The notes: generated by a model not told the origin, from the letters alone. DNA of 64,000 nucleotides from Edwardsiella anguillarum (GCF_008801815.1 NZ_VZOX01000011.1), one strand, 5' to 3'; positions 16,778 to 26,627 are shown, counted from the stretch's first letter. Translations and numbers: made by a program.

Positions 16778-18127
16778 TTACTTCTCCTGCAGGCCCAGCT
16801 TTTTCTCCAGGTAGTGAATGTTGCTGCCGCCGGCCTGGAAGTTGGCATCGTTCATGATCGACTGCTGCAGCTCGATGTTGGTCTTGATGCCGTCGATGAT
16901 CAGCTCTGCCAGCGCATTCTTCATGCGGGCGATGGCGACGTCACGGTTTTCACCGTAGCAGATAAGCTTGCCGATCATGGAGTCATAGTACGGCGGTACG
17001 GTATAACCGGCGTAGATATGGGACTCCCAGCGAACGCCGAAGCCGCCCGGCGCATGGAAGCGGGTGATCTTACCCGGGCTGGGCAGGAAGCTCTTCGGAT
17101 CCTCGGCGTTGATGCGGCATTCGATCGCGTGACCGCGCACCTGCACCTCATGCTGTTTGATGGACAGCGGCTGACCGGCGGCGATACGCAGTTGCTCTTT
17201 GATCAGATCCACCCCGGTGATCATCTCGGTCACCGGATGCTCAACCTGGATACGGGTGTTCATCTCAATGAAATAGAACTCGCCGTTCTCAAACAGAAAC
17301 TCAAAGGTCCCCGCGCCGCGGTAGCCGATATCGACGCAGGCCTTGGCGCAGCGTTCGCCGATGTAGCGGCGCAGCTCCGGGGTAATGCCCGGCGCTGGCG
17401 CCTCTTCCACCACTTTCTGGTGGCGGCGCTGCATGGAGCAGTCGCGCTCGGCCAGATAGATGGCGTTACCCTGGCCGTCGGCCAGTACCTGGATCTCGAT
17501 GTGGCGCGGATTCTCCAGGTACTTCTCCATGTAGACCATGTCGTTGTTGAACGCCGCTTTGGCTTCCGCCTTGGTCATCAGGATCGACTGGGCCAGATCC
17601 TTATCGCTGCGTACGACGCGCATGCCGCGACCGCCGCCGCCGCCGGAGGCCTTGATTATCACCGGATAACCGATGCGCTTGGCGAAGGCACGGTTTTTAT
17701 CCATGTCGTCGTCCAGCGGGCCATCGGAGCCGGGAACGCACGGCACGCCGGCTTTCTTCATTGCGCTGATGGCAGAGACTTTGTCCCCCATCAGACGGAT
17801 GGTCTCCGCTTTGGGGCCGATGAAGATAAAACCGGAACGCTCCACCTGTTCAGCGAAGTCGGCGTTTTCAGACAGGAACCCGTATCCCGGATGGATCGCC
17901 ACCGCGCCGGTGATTTCCGCCGCGGAGATGATGGCCGGGATATTGAGGTAACTTTTAACGGACTGCGCCGGGCCGATACAGATGGTTTCGTCCGCCAGCA
18001 GTACGTGTTTTAGATCGCGATCCGCCGTGGAGTGCACCGCTACGGTTTTGATCCCCAGCTCCTTACAGGCGCGCAGGATCCGCAGGGCGATTTCACCACG
18101 GTTAGCGATAACAATTTTATCTAGCAT
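16778..18127 (-). CDS. accC: Biotin carboxylase subunit of acetyl-CoA carboxylase
   Basis: AccC carboxylates the biotin of AccB using ATP and bicarbonate, the first step of fatty-acid synthesis. The 449 residues match E. coli in length and almost throughout. The ATP-grasp glycine-rich loop KASGGGGGRGMRVV, the ERDCSMQRRHQKVVEEAPAP segment and FIEMNTRIQVEHPVTE are intact. The conserved MLDKIVIANRGEIALRIL sets the start at 18127; the frame continues 15 codons upstream into the accB spacer. It is 10 bases after accB. Confidence 0.98.
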   Translation of the reverse strand: MLDKIVIANRGEIALRILRACKELGIKTVAVHSTADRDLKHVLLADETICIGPAQSVKSYLNIPAIISAAEITGAVAIHPGYGFLSENADFAEQVERSGFIFIGPKAETIRLMGDKVSAISAMKKAGVPCVPGSDGPLDDDMDKNRAFAKRIGYPVIIKASGGGGGRGMRVVRSDKDLAQSILMTKAEAKAAFNNDMVYMEKYLENPRHIEIQVLADGQGNAIYLAERDCSMQRRHQKVVEEAPAPGITPELRRYIGERCAKACVDIGYRGAGTFEFLFENGEFYFIEMNTRIQVEHPVTEMITGVDLIKEQLRIAAGQPLSIKQHEVQVRGHAIECRINAEDPKSFLPSPGKITRFHAPGGFGVRWESHIYAGYTVPPYYDSMIGKLICYGENRDVAIARMKNALAELIIDGIKTNIELQQSIMNDANFQAGGSNIHYLEKKLGLQEK

Positions 18128-18137
18128 GTTCGCCCCG

Positions 18138-18602
18138 TTATTCGATGACCACCAACGGCTCGTCAAACTCAACCGGTTGGCCGTTTTCTACCAGGATCGC
18201 CTTAACGACGCCGGACTTATCGGCTTCGATCTGGTTCATCATTTTCATCGCTTCAACGATGCACAGCGGATCGCCGGCGTTGACCTTCTGGCCCACTTCG
18301 ACGAACGCTTTGGCTTCCGGGCTCGGGGTGCGGTAGAAAGTACCGACCATCGGAGAACGGACGACATGACCGCTCAGGGCCGCGCTGCCGTTGTCGGCTG
18401 CGGCGGGGGCTGCCACGGCTGGCGCGGCGGCGACCGGGGCGGCAACCGGAGCCGGGGCTGCGGCGTAGAACGGTTGCATGGCCGGCATGGCGGCCGGGGC
18501 ACGACTGATGCGTACTGATTCTTCACCTTCAGAGATTTCCAGCTCGGCGATGCCGGATTCTTCAACCAGTTCGATCAGTTTCTTGATTTTACGAATATCC
18601 AT
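18138..18602 (-). CDS. accB: Biotin carboxyl carrier protein of acetyl-CoA carboxylase
   Basis: This 154-residue carrier has the N-terminal MDIRKIKKLIELVEESGIAE region and an Ala/Pro-rich flexible linker (about 35-72). The biotinyl domain carries EAMKMMNQIEADKSG, with K120 as the biotinylation site. It works with AccC and the AccAD transferase in the cytoplasm. It is upstream of accC in the same operon, and aroQ ends 82 bases before it. Confidence 0.98.
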   Translation of the reverse strand: MDIRKIKKLIELVEESGIAELEISEGEESVRISRAPAAMPAMQPFYAAAPAPVAAPVAAAPAVAAPAAADNGSAALSGHVVRSPMVGTFYRTPSPEAKAFVEVGQKVNAGDPLCIVEAMKMMNQIEADKSGVVKAILVENGQPVEFDEPLVVIE

Positions 18603-18684
18603 GTGTGATTCCGTACTCGTTGTTGTTACGAAGATTGTGGACGCGCGCCGCGCACAGCGGCAGACGGGCGCACGTCCCGGTTTA

Positions 18685-19134
18685 TCATGATGCGTTCAGG
18701 CGATTAACCGCCGCCTGCAGGGCATACTCATATCCCTCGGCACCCAGACCACAAATGACCCCCACGGCGATATCGGACAGATAGGAGTGGTGGCGGAACG
18801 GCTCCCGGGCGTGCACGTTGGAGAGATGGATCTCGATAAACGGGATCTGCACCGCCAACAGGGCATCGCGCAGCGCTACGCTGGTGTGGGTAAACGCCGC
18901 CGGGTTAATCAGAATAAAATCGGTATTGCCAAACGCGGCATGGATCTGGGCGATCAGCTCATGCTCTGCATTGGACTGAACATGGCGCAGCGAAACGCCG
19001 AGCGTCTGCGCGCGCCGATCCAGGCGCGCCGCAATCTGCGCTAGCGTCAGGGTGCCGTATTTTTCCGGCTCGCGGACGCCCAGCATATTCAGATTGGGAC
19101 CGTTAAGAAGCAAAATGTTGAACTTATCTGCCAT
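18685..19134 (-). CDS. aroQ: Type II 3-dehydroquinate dehydratase
   Basis: AroQ catalyses the third shikimate-pathway step. The 150-residue product carries LLLNGPNLNMLGVREPEKYG with the catalytic arginine and tyrosine, QSNAEHELI, LINPAAFTHTSVALRDAL and EIHLSNVHAREPFRHHSYL, the standard dodecameric type II enzyme. The conserved MADKFNILLLNGPN fixes the start at 19134. E. coli K-12 uses the unrelated type I AroD instead; aroQ before accBC is the arrangement of Yersinia and relatives. Confidence 0.96.
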   Translation of the reverse strand: MADKFNILLLNGPNLNMLGVREPEKYGTLTLAQIAARLDRRAQTLGVSLRHVQSNAEHELIAQIHAAFGNTDFILINPAAFTHTSVALRDALLAVQIPFIEIHLSNVHAREPFRHHSYLSDIAVGVICGLGAEGYEYALQAAVNRLNAS

Positions 19135-19375
19135 TGTGCTGCTATCTCCGGCAATCAGACGAATTTTGCCAAAATAACCCGATGTCGCCGCGTTGTCACT
19201 CTTTCTCTGCCAATTTGTGGCATCGATCGGCGTATAAAGTCGGGCATTATAATGATTTCGGATCAATTCGCAGCTGAATACTGGTCGAATCAGCGAAGAT
19301 ATGCAACCCGCCGCCGCGGCGATCGCGACGGCACGTTAGAGGTTAGATTCTAAAAATGGCTGCAAGTTCCACTGG

Positions 19376-19975
19376 TTATCGCCACCATTGGCGGATTTTT
19401 TGATAACGCAATGCTAACAAGATGAGGGCGCCGAGTGCGTAAAAAAACGGCAGAGGGGAGAGCGTCTTGACCGACCACAGGTAGTGCAGCGGAGCGATAA
19501 TCGCCGCCAGATAGACCAGGTTATGCAGCTTTTGCCAGCGGGGGCCCAGGGCGGACATGGCGCGCCGGGTCGAGGTCAGGGTCAGGGCCAGCAGGATCAG
19601 CCAGGCAACCAGCCCCAGCGTGAGGTAGGGACGGCGCAGCAGCTCGCTGCCCAGCAGCGCGACGTTGCCGCCCAGCTCCAGCAGCAGGTAGCTCAGCAGG
19701 TGCAGCGAAGCCCAGACAAAGCACCATATCCCCAGCAGGCGGCGGGTTCGCATCAGCAGGCTCTGGCGGGTCAGCCGCGCCAGCGGCGATACCAGCAGGG
19801 TCGCCAGCAGCAGCTTTAGCGCCATCAGTCCGGTCATGTGCTGAATGTCCTTGGCCGGATCGGCGCTGAGCCAGCCCTGGCTTGCCGCCAGCGGCAGCCA
19901 CAGCAGCGGCAAGCCCGCCGCTAGCCAAATCAGCCACTTCAGCGCGGTAATCTGGGCAGGGCTCAGGCGTTTCAT
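19376..19975 (-). CDS. msrQ: MsrQ, heme membrane subunit of periplasmic methionine sulfoxide reductase
   Basis: MsrQ (YedZ) is an inner-membrane heme b protein that passes quinone-derived electrons to MsrP. The 199 residues form about six membrane helices with histidines in the helices (SLHLLSYLLLE, WQKLHNLVYLAAIIAPLHYLW) as likely heme ligands. Its ATG overlaps the msrP stop (TGATG), so translation is coupled. Confidence 0.95.
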   Translation of the reverse strand: MKRLSPAQITALKWLIWLAAGLPLLWLPLAASQGWLSADPAKDIQHMTGLMALKLLLATLLVSPLARLTRQSLLMRTRRLLGIWCFVWASLHLLSYLLLELGGNVALLGSELLRRPYLTLGLVAWLILLALTLTSTRRAMSALGPRWQKLHNLVYLAAIIAPLHYLWSVKTLSPLPFFYALGALILLALRYQKIRQWWR

Positions 19976-20976
19976 CAGTAGTATTTCCTCAGATCCATCC
20001 CCTGATACAGCGAGGCGACCTGATCGGCATAGCCGTTAAACGGCAGCGTCGGCTGTCGCTTGACGTCCAGAATTCCGCCGCTGCCGATCAGCCGCTCGCT
20101 GGCCTGGGACCAGCGCGGGTGGTCAACCTGCGGGTTGACGTTGGCATAAAAGCCGTACTCTTTAGGGGCGAGCAGATTCCAGGTGGTGGGCGGCGCATTT
20201 TCCACCAGACGGATATGCACGATCGATTTGATACCCTTAAAACCGTATTTCCACGGTACCGTCAGGCGGATCGGCGCCCCGTTCTGCGGCGGCAGCCCCT
20301 TGCCGTAGACCCCGACGCTGAGCAGGGTCAGCGGGTGCATGGCCTCGTCTATCCGCAGCCCTTCGACATAGGGGTACTTCAGGCCGCCGCCGATAAAGCG
20401 ATCCTTTTGGCCTGGCATCTGTTCGGGATCGTACAGGGTGGTAAAGGCGACATAGCGCGCCCGGCTGGTGGGCTCAGCCTGGCGCAGCAGTTCTCCCAGC
20501 TCAAAGCCGACCCAGGGGATCACCATGGACCAGGCCTCTACGCAGCGCATGCGGTAGATGCGCTCCTGCAGCGGGAAGCGGCGCAGGATATCGTCCATAT
20601 CCAGGGTCATCGGTTTGGCCACCTCGCCGTCGAGGGTGATCGTCCAGCCGTCGGTGCGCAGGGATCCCGCGTTGGCGGCCGGATCAGCCTTGTCCAGGCC
20701 AAACTCGTAGAAGTTATTGTAACCGCTGACCTTGTCTTCCGGGGTCAGCGGTAGATCGGCCTGCCAGGCGGGAGGACGGGTGAACTCCAGCGGCTTGCCC
20801 GGCGGCGCGGGCGGACGATCGTTCCCCTTAAACCAACTGAGCAGATCGGCGTGGGCCGACGGGGTGATGGCCAGCGCTGCGGCGCTGATGCCGAGCGCTT
20901 TGAGTACGCGGCGCCGCTGGTAGAACAGATCTTCCGGGGTGACATCGGCATCGCGCAGTGTCGGGTATCGGGCCAT
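19975..20976 (-). CDS. msrP: MsrP, molybdopterin methionine sulfoxide reductase
   Basis: MsrP (YedY) repairs oxidised methionines in periplasmic proteins. The 333-residue precursor has a twin-arginine signal (RRRVLKALGISAAALAI, about 21-37) and the sulfite-oxidase fold, with the molybdenum-ligand cysteine C145 in YRMRCVEAWSMVIPW. GAPIRLTVPWKYGFKGIKSI is the conserved cofactor region. It forms an operon with msrQ. Confidence 0.96.
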   Translation of the reverse strand: MARYPTLRDADVTPEDLFYQRRRVLKALGISAAALAITPSAHADLLSWFKGNDRPPAPPGKPLEFTRPPAWQADLPLTPEDKVSGYNNFYEFGLDKADPAANAGSLRTDGWTITLDGEVAKPMTLDMDDILRRFPLQERIYRMRCVEAWSMVIPWVGFELGELLRQAEPTSRARYVAFTTLYDPEQMPGQKDRFIGGGLKYPYVEGLRIDEAMHPLTLLSVGVYGKGLPPQNGAPIRLTVPWKYGFKGIKSIVHIRLVENAPPTTWNLLAPKEYGFYANVNPQVDHPRWSQASERLIGSGGILDVKRQPTLPFNGYADQVASLYQGMDLRKYY

Positions 20977-21091
20977 GGTCGCACTCCTTGATAATGGGTC
21001 TTATGTGCATCATGGCAGGAAAGAGACCTGCGGTGGCGAGTATCACAAAATTGTTATACTTGGCGGCGGGAGTTCCCGCCGCGCGGTGGGG

Positions 21092-22069
21092 TTAGCGCAG
21101 GCGCACCAGCGTGCGTCCGGTGATGCGGTTTGCCATCAGATCGGCCGCGGCCGGGATCGCCTGCTCCAGGGTGATCTCGTTGGCGCAGCGACGGTAGAAG
21201 TCGGCCGGCAGCAGCTCGGCCAGACGCTGCCAGGCCAGGGTGCGGCGTTCGGGCGAGGCCATCACCGAGTCCACGCCCTGCAGCCGCACGTTGCGCAGAA
21301 TGAACGGCATCACGGTGGTCGGCAGAGTAAAGCCGCCTGCCAGCCCACAGGCGGCGACCGTGCCGTTGCTGTCCATCTGCGCCAGCGTTTTGGCCAGCAC
21401 CTCGCCGCCGACGGTGTCAACGGCGCCGCTCCAGCGCTGTTTTTCCAGCGGGCGGGCCGGGGTCTGGAAATCGGCCCGTGGCAGCACCTGCTGCGCGCCG
21501 AGCGCCAGCAGATAGTCGTGGTTCTCCTCCCGTCCGCTGACGGCCGTCACCCGATAGCCCAGGCGGCTGAGTAGCGCGACGGCGGTGCTGCCGACGCCGC
21601 CGCTGGCGCCGGTGACCAACACGTCGCCCTGCTCAGGGGGAACGCCTCCCTCTTCCAGCGCCATCACGCACAGCATGGCGGTCAGGCCGGCGGTGCCGAT
21701 AATCATCGCCCGGCGGCCATCCAGCCCCTGCGGCATCGGCAGCAGCCAGTCGGCGGCGACCCGCGCCTGCTGCGCCAGCCCGCCCCAGTGATGCTCCCCG
21801 ACGCCCCAGCCGGTCAGCAGTACCTCCTGGCCGGGGGCGAAGCGCGCGTCGGTACTCTGGTTCACGACCCCGGCAAAATCGATACCCGGCACCATGGGAA
21901 ACTGGCGCACGATCTTGCCCTTGCCGGTGATGGCCAGCGCATCTTTGTAGTTAAGACCGGACCAGTGCACGTCGACCAGAACCTCCCCGGCGGGCAGGTC
22001 GTCGCTGTTCAGCTGTTGAATATGGGCATGGGTCTGACCGTCACGGTTGTCGAGTAGCAGCGCTTTCAT
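21092..22069 (-). CDS. acuI: Acrylyl-CoA reductase, YhdH family
   Basis: The 325-residue zinc-free medium-chain dehydrogenase/reductase matches E. coli AcuI (YhdH), which reduces toxic acrylyl-CoA to propionyl-CoA with NADPH. It has SGLNYKDALAITGKGKI, the VPGIDFAGVV segment and the nucleotide-binding GASGGVGSTAVALLSRLG. It is a single gene between msrP and the HupE-like gene; E. coli also has yhdH near accB and csrD. Confidence 0.93.
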   Translation of the reverse strand: MKALLLDNRDGQTHAHIQQLNSDDLPAGEVLVDVHWSGLNYKDALAITGKGKIVRQFPMVPGIDFAGVVNQSTDARFAPGQEVLLTGWGVGEHHWGGLAQQARVAADWLLPMPQGLDGRRAMIIGTAGLTAMLCVMALEEGGVPPEQGDVLVTGASGGVGSTAVALLSRLGYRVTAVSGREENHDYLLALGAQQVLPRADFQTPARPLEKQRWSGAVDTVGGEVLAKTLAQMDSNGTVAACGLAGGFTLPTTVMPFILRNVRLQGVDSVMASPERRTLAWQRLAELLPADFYRRCANEITLEQAIPAAADLMANRITGRTLVRLR

Positions 22070-22131
22070 GATGGGATCCTGTTGATTGAGTGGCTGAATG
22101 CCGACGCGTTTCTGCGGCGGCGATGCCTATT

Positions 22132-22728
22132 CTATAACAGGAATAGGGCGCCGCCCGCTACGGCAACCATCCCACCGGTGAGCGGCGTCAGATAATGTAG
22201 CCCGCGCCGCTCTATGTGCCCGAACAGCAGCCCCAGCGTCAACCCGGCCCCGTGCAGCAGGGCGGTCACCAGGGCAAATCCCAGGCTGTAGCTCAGCCCG
22301 CCGGCGTCGGCCGGCATCTCCATACCGTGGGCATAGCCGTGGAACAGGGCGAACAGCCCGACCAGCAGGCAGCTGGGCAGCAGAGGTAGGCGTACCCGGG
22401 CGGCGACCAGCAGCCCCAGCGCCAGCACTGAGGCGGTGATGCCGAACTCGACGGCTTGCCCGGGCACCCGGTCGGTCACCTGGGTCAGGGCGCCGCCGGC
22501 GATCATGGTGAGAACGAAGGCGGCGGGCACCCACCACAGCGCCTTGCCGCCGCGCTGGGCGGCCCACAGCCCCACCGTCAGCATCGCCAACAGGTGATCG
22601 AGACCGGACAGCGGGTGGTAGACACCCGCCCAGAAGCCGTGGGTCGTCCCGGCGCCGGTGTGGGCCAGCGCCGGCGCCGCGGCGCACAGCAGCAGGCTCA
22701 GGCCGCCCGTGAAAGATAATTTTTTCAT
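22132..22728 (-). CDS. HupE/UreJ family metal permease
   Basis: The 198-residue protein has a signal-like N-terminus ending ALAHTGAGTTHGF, about six membrane helices and the family motifs HPLSGLDHLLAMLTVGLWA and LFHGYAHGMEMP. HupE/UreJ proteins import nickel or cobalt and usually accompany hydrogenase or urease genes; neither is in the window. The exposed His-rich N-terminus after the signal is typical of metal capture. Family membership is clear, but whether it carries nickel or cobalt is not. Confidence 0.88.
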   Translation of the reverse strand: MKKLSFTGGLSLLLCAAAPALAHTGAGTTHGFWAGVYHPLSGLDHLLAMLTVGLWAAQRGGKALWWVPAAFVLTMIAGGALTQVTDRVPGQAVEFGITASVLALGLLVAARVRLPLLPSCLLVGLFALFHGYAHGMEMPADAGGLSYSLGFALVTALLHGAGLTLGLLFGHIERRGLHYLTPLTGGMVAVAGGALFLL

Positions 22729-22979
22729 AGGATATCCCTGTCAGTTAATCATTGTGTTTATGTGTAATCCATTGTATTGCAAGGTGATTTTTTGCAATCC
22801 TTCCCGGTGTTGTAAAGCGCGGCGGCGATGAACCCGGACGGTAAATGTCAAAACTGTGGCGTATCCGACATTTTGTGCGCCCTCTGAGGTCGTTTGTATT
22901 AAAAGGAAAAATTAGATCTGCAAAAACAATTTATATAAATGATGATATGGTCGACGTCGGAATTGTTTACTATTGAGGC
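22729..22979. other. Intergenic region upstream of csrD
   Basis: This region is divergent between hupE-like and csrD. It includes an AT-rich part (about 22900-22950) with TATATA-like elements that could serve as promoters, ahead of the strong hairpin at 22980-23025. No open frame of interest was seen. Confidence 0.4.
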
Positions 22980-23025
22980 AGACGCCTCTCCCGGGCGGCG
23001 GCGCGCGCAGAGGGCGTCTTTTTTT
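22980..23025 (+). terminator. Terminator-like hairpin just before csrD
   Basis: AGACGCC-TCT (22980-22989) pairs with AGA-G-GGCGTCT (23009-23019), leaving one bulged base, and seven Ts (23019-23025) follow. It is oriented with csrD, and there is no plus-strand gene upstream for it to end. It may therefore terminate a small RNA or attenuate the csrD leader. Confidence 0.65.
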
Positions 23026-23063
23026 CACGGCGATGACGCTTAACGGAATGGGCAGGGTCAGGG

Positions 23064-24956
23064 ATGCGTATTACAACCAAATTCTTTGCCTTCATTACCT
23101 TACTGGTGGCATTAGGGATGTTTCTGATGCTGCTGGGCAGCACCTATAGCTTTTACAACCAGACCCACCAGCGCGCGGAGACCCAGCTTAATATCCTGAC
23201 GGCGATGATCGACCAGCAGCTGTTGACCGAATCCCGCGACAGCGTAAAGCGCTGGCTGCCGGTGATGATGCGATCGGCCGGTGCCGTTGAGCTGGCGGTT
23301 TATCACGATGATCGCCAGGTCTATTACCATCACCTGCCCGCGCTGTATAACCCGTGGCGTACCAACGATAACCTGCGTAGCTTTGAGTCGCCGCTGCTGC
23401 AGCACCCGGGCTATCGCCTGAAGATGGTCTACATTGAGCCGACGGCCAGCTACAGCCACTCGCTGGAGCGCATGTTCCCGCTCTCGCTCTCCATTGGGGT
23501 TATGGTGATCATGCTGTTTATCGCCTATCGCTGGCTGCGTGGACAGACCCAGGGGATCGAGCGGCTGGAGCGCCGGGCGCGTCGCATTCTGTCCGGCGAT
23601 CGCGATCTGCGGGCGGGCGGGGTCGGCGAGTTTCCCGCCAGCGCCAGCAGCGCGCTCGACTGCCTGCTCTCCGAGCTGTCCGATGCGCGCGAAGAGCGCA
23701 GCCGGATCGATTCGCTGATCCGTGCTTTTGCCGCGCAGGACTCACGCACCGGGTTGAATAACCGCCTGTTCTTCGATAATCAGCTGACCACCCTGCTGGA
23801 GGATGACGGAGCCCACGGCGTGGTGATGATCCTGCGCCTGCCGGATCTGGAGGCGTTGGCCAGCCAGCCGGGACGGCGCCAGCGCGAAGAGTTTCGCTAT
23901 GCGCTGACCAATATGCTGTCGACCTATGTCATGCGCTATCCCTCCGGCCTGCTGGCCCACTATTTTCAGAATAACTTTGCCGTACTGCTGCCGCATCGCT
24001 CGTTGAAAGAGGCGGAGGGCTTCGCCGCCCAGCTGTTGGCCTCGCTGGCGGCCATCCCCTCCGCGCCGGGGGTGATTGCCGATGAGGTGCTGCATATCGG
24101 GATCACCCTGTACCGCGCCGGCGAGCAGGTGGAGTCGGTGATGGATCGCGCCGAGCAGGCGGCGCGCAGCGCGACCCTGCAGGGTGGTAACGGATGGTTT
24201 GTCGATCCGATTCCACAGCCGGAGATGGTGCGCGGCAGCGTGCGCTGGCGTACCCTGCTGGAGCAGACCCTGGCGCGCGGCGGGGCGCGGCTGTTCCACA
24301 AACCCGCGGTGACGGTGGATGGGCGGGTGCATCACCATTACATCTTGCCGTACATCTATGACGGCAATCAGCCGATCCCCAGCGCCGAATTTATGCCGCT
24401 GGTACAGCAGCTGGGGCTGGCGGAACGCTTCGATCGTCAGATGGTCAGTCAGATTATTCCGTTGTTGCGTCGCCTGCCGGGACAAAGGCTGGCCTTTCCA
24501 CTGACGGTTGACTCATTATTACAGCGCAGCTTTCAGCGCTGGCTGCGTGACACCCTGCTGCAGAGTGAGCGCCCGCTGCGCCAGCGCATCCTGATCGAGC
24601 TGAGCGAGGCGGACGTCTGCGCCCACCAGGCGCGGCTGGCCCCGATCCTGCGTCTGCTGCGCGGACTGGAGTGTCAGGTGGTGGTCTCTCAGGCTGGGCT
24701 GCGCATCGTCAGCACCACCTATATCAAGCAGCTGCAGGTGGCGCTGGTGAAGCTGCACCCGGCGCTAGTGCGCAATATTGACCGGCGTATCGAAAACCAG
24801 CTGTTTGTGCAGAGTATCACCGGCGCCTGCGAGGGCACCATCGCGCAGGTCTTCGCCACCGGGGTGCGCAGCAAAGAGGAGTGGCGAGTCCTCAGGGAAA
24901 AAGGGATCGCCGGCGGGCAGGGGGATTTTTTTGCAAAATCGCGACCGGTTCTCTAG
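23064..24956 (+). CDS. csrD: CsrD, RNase E targeting factor for CsrB/C sRNAs
   Basis: CsrD promotes RNase E-dependent decay of the CsrB and CsrC RNAs and so raises free CsrA. The 630-residue protein has membrane helices at about 7-29 and 140-157, a linker, and degenerate GGDEF and EAL domains. The GGDEF signature is replaced by HRSLKEA (H311 onward) and the EAL motif region by YILPYIYDG. This matches the inactive state of E. coli CsrD and means it is not a cyclic-di-GMP enzyme. The E. coli neighbours (yhdH on one side, mreB on the other) are kept. Confidence 0.95.
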   Translation: MRITTKFFAFITLLVALGMFLMLLGSTYSFYNQTHQRAETQLNILTAMIDQQLLTESRDSVKRWLPVMMRSAGAVELAVYHDDRQVYYHHLPALYNPWRTNDNLRSFESPLLQHPGYRLKMVYIEPTASYSHSLERMFPLSLSIGVMVIMLFIAYRWLRGQTQGIERLERRARRILSGDRDLRAGGVGEFPASASSALDCLLSELSDAREERSRIDSLIRAFAAQDSRTGLNNRLFFDNQLTTLLEDDGAHGVVMILRLPDLEALASQPGRRQREEFRYALTNMLSTYVMRYPSGLLAHYFQNNFAVLLPHRSLKEAEGFAAQLLASLAAIPSAPGVIADEVLHIGITLYRAGEQVESVMDRAEQAARSATLQGGNGWFVDPIPQPEMVRGSVRWRTLLEQTLARGGARLFHKPAVTVDGRVHHHYILPYIYDGNQPIPSAEFMPLVQQLGLAERFDRQMVSQIIPLLRRLPGQRLAFPLTVDSLLQRSFQRWLRDTLLQSERPLRQRILIELSEADVCAHQARLAPILRLLRGLECQVVVSQAGLRIVSTTYIKQLQVALVKLHPALVRNIDRRIENQLFVQSITGACEGTIAQVFATGVRSKEEWRVLREKGIAGGQGDFFAKSRPVL

Positions 24957-25428
24957 TTGGAAAAAATATTGTGACGGATAATGAATTGCGCTTTTTGTCA
25001 GGGAAAATTCACGTAGAATAGCGTGTAATCTGCGCTTATACGGTTGGTGGGCGCTTACGCGCCGCCCGGCGCGTATCGTCGGAGTCCTCCCGAAGCGCGG
25101 GAAAACGACGCAGGTTTCCCGCACGCTGTGCCGTTGAAATATGATTTATCTGAATTATTGATGCGCTGTGTTGCGGCCGGTAACGGATGCGTGGTGCGGT
25201 AACGTGGCGATGTGGGGCGTGCTATCGTCTTCGGGGCAGCGTTTCCCCGTTTGCGTCGGCGTTCCAGCGTGGTGTCATGATAAATACCACTCTAATCTGT
25301 TGAATGGTAAACGCGGTGTAATTTTTCACCGGAGCAGGACGTTTTTGCGCCTTGTCGCTGTTCCGCGTGGTTGGTAAAGTAAGCGGATTTTATTTTTCGC
25401 CTCCAGCTTTCAGGATTATCCTTCAGTT
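24957..25428. other. mreB upstream region
   Basis: About 470 bases lie between csrD and mreB. Only spurious open frames are seen. In E. coli the mre promoters lie in this interval, and a long leader would be consistent with that. No clear -35/-10 pair was chosen by eye. Confidence 0.4.
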
Positions 25429-26472
25429 ATGTTTAAAAAATTTCGTGGCATGTTTTCCAATGACTTGTCCATCGACCTGGGTACTGCCAATACCCTGATT
25501 TATGTTAAAGGACAAGGCATTGTTTTGAATGAGCCTTCCGTGGTCGCCATTCGCCAGGACCGCGCCGGTTCTCCGAAAAGCGTTGCCGCCGTGGGGCATG
25601 AAGCGAAGCAGATGCTCGGCCGTACGCCGGGCAATATCGCCGCCATCCGCCCGATGAAAGACGGCGTGATTGCCGACTTCTTTGTCACCGAGAAGATGCT
25701 GCAGTACTTCATCAAGCAGGTGCACAGCAATAGCTTCATGCGCCCGAGCCCGCGCGTGCTGGTGTGCGTGCCGGTCGGCGCCACGCAGGTTGAGCGCCGC
25801 GCCATCCGTGAGTCTGCCCAGGGTGCCGGTGCCCGCGAGGTGTTCCTGATCGAAGAGCCGATGGCGGCCGCGATCGGCGCCGGCCTGCCGGTTTCCGAGG
25901 CGACGGGATCCATGGTGGTGGATATCGGCGGCGGTACCACGGAAGTGGCGGTGATCTCCCTCAACGGCGTGGTGTACTCCTCCTCCGTTCGCATCGGCGG
26001 CGACCGCTTTGACGAAGCGATCATTAATTATGTGCGCCGTAACTACGGTTCGCTGATCGGCGAGGCGACCGCGGAGCGCATCAAGCATGAGATCGGCTCC
26101 GCCTATCCGGGCGATGAGGTGCGTGAGATCGAAGTGCGCGGCCGTAACCTGGCTGAAGGGGTTCCGCGCGGCTTTACCCTCAACTCCAATGAAATCCTGG
26201 AGGCGCTGCAGGAGCCGCTGACCGGCATCGTTAGCGCGGTGATGGTGGCGCTGGAGCAGTGCCCGCCGGAGCTGGCCTCCGATATCTCCGAGCGCGGCAT
26301 GGTGCTGACCGGCGGCGGCGCGCTGCTGCGTAACCTGGACCGTCTGCTGATGGAAGAGACTGGGATCCCGGTCGTGGTGGCCGAAGATCCGCTGACCTGC
26401 GTGGCGCGCGGCGGCGGCAAGGCGTTGGAAATGATCGACATGCATGGCGGTGATCTGTTCAGCGAAGAGTAA
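25429..26472 (+). CDS. mreB: Actin-like cell shape protein MreB
   Basis: MreB forms membrane-bound filaments that guide side-wall peptidoglycan synthesis and rod shape. The 347-residue protein is the E. coli length and nearly identical, with an amphipathic N-terminus (MFKKFRGMFS). The actin-fold nucleotide motifs SIDLGTANTLIYV and VVDIGGGTTEVAVISL and the adenosine motif LTGGGALLRNLD are all present. It is first in mreBCD. Confidence 0.98.
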   Translation: MFKKFRGMFSNDLSIDLGTANTLIYVKGQGIVLNEPSVVAIRQDRAGSPKSVAAVGHEAKQMLGRTPGNIAAIRPMKDGVIADFFVTEKMLQYFIKQVHSNSFMRPSPRVLVCVPVGATQVERRAIRESAQGAGAREVFLIEEPMAAAIGAGLPVSEATGSMVVDIGGGTTEVAVISLNGVVYSSSVRIGGDRFDEAIINYVRRNYGSLIGEATAERIKHEIGSAYPGDEVREIEVRGRNLAEGVPRGFTLNSNEILEALQEPLTGIVSAVMVALEQCPPELASDISERGMVLTGGGALLRNLDRLLMEETGIPVVVAEDPLTCVARGGGKALEMIDMHGGDLFSEE

Positions 26473-26627
26473 TCTCTCTGCGGCGGGCGCGGGCGTCCGC
26501 CGGGGATGATATGAATGCCGGACACCGGGCGGGGCGATCTCCCTGTCCGGTGTTCGTGTATCGCGCGATCGCTACATGCGCGGGGCTGCGCGCGGCGCGG
26601 CCCCGACGTCGAGGATAACGCAATTTT

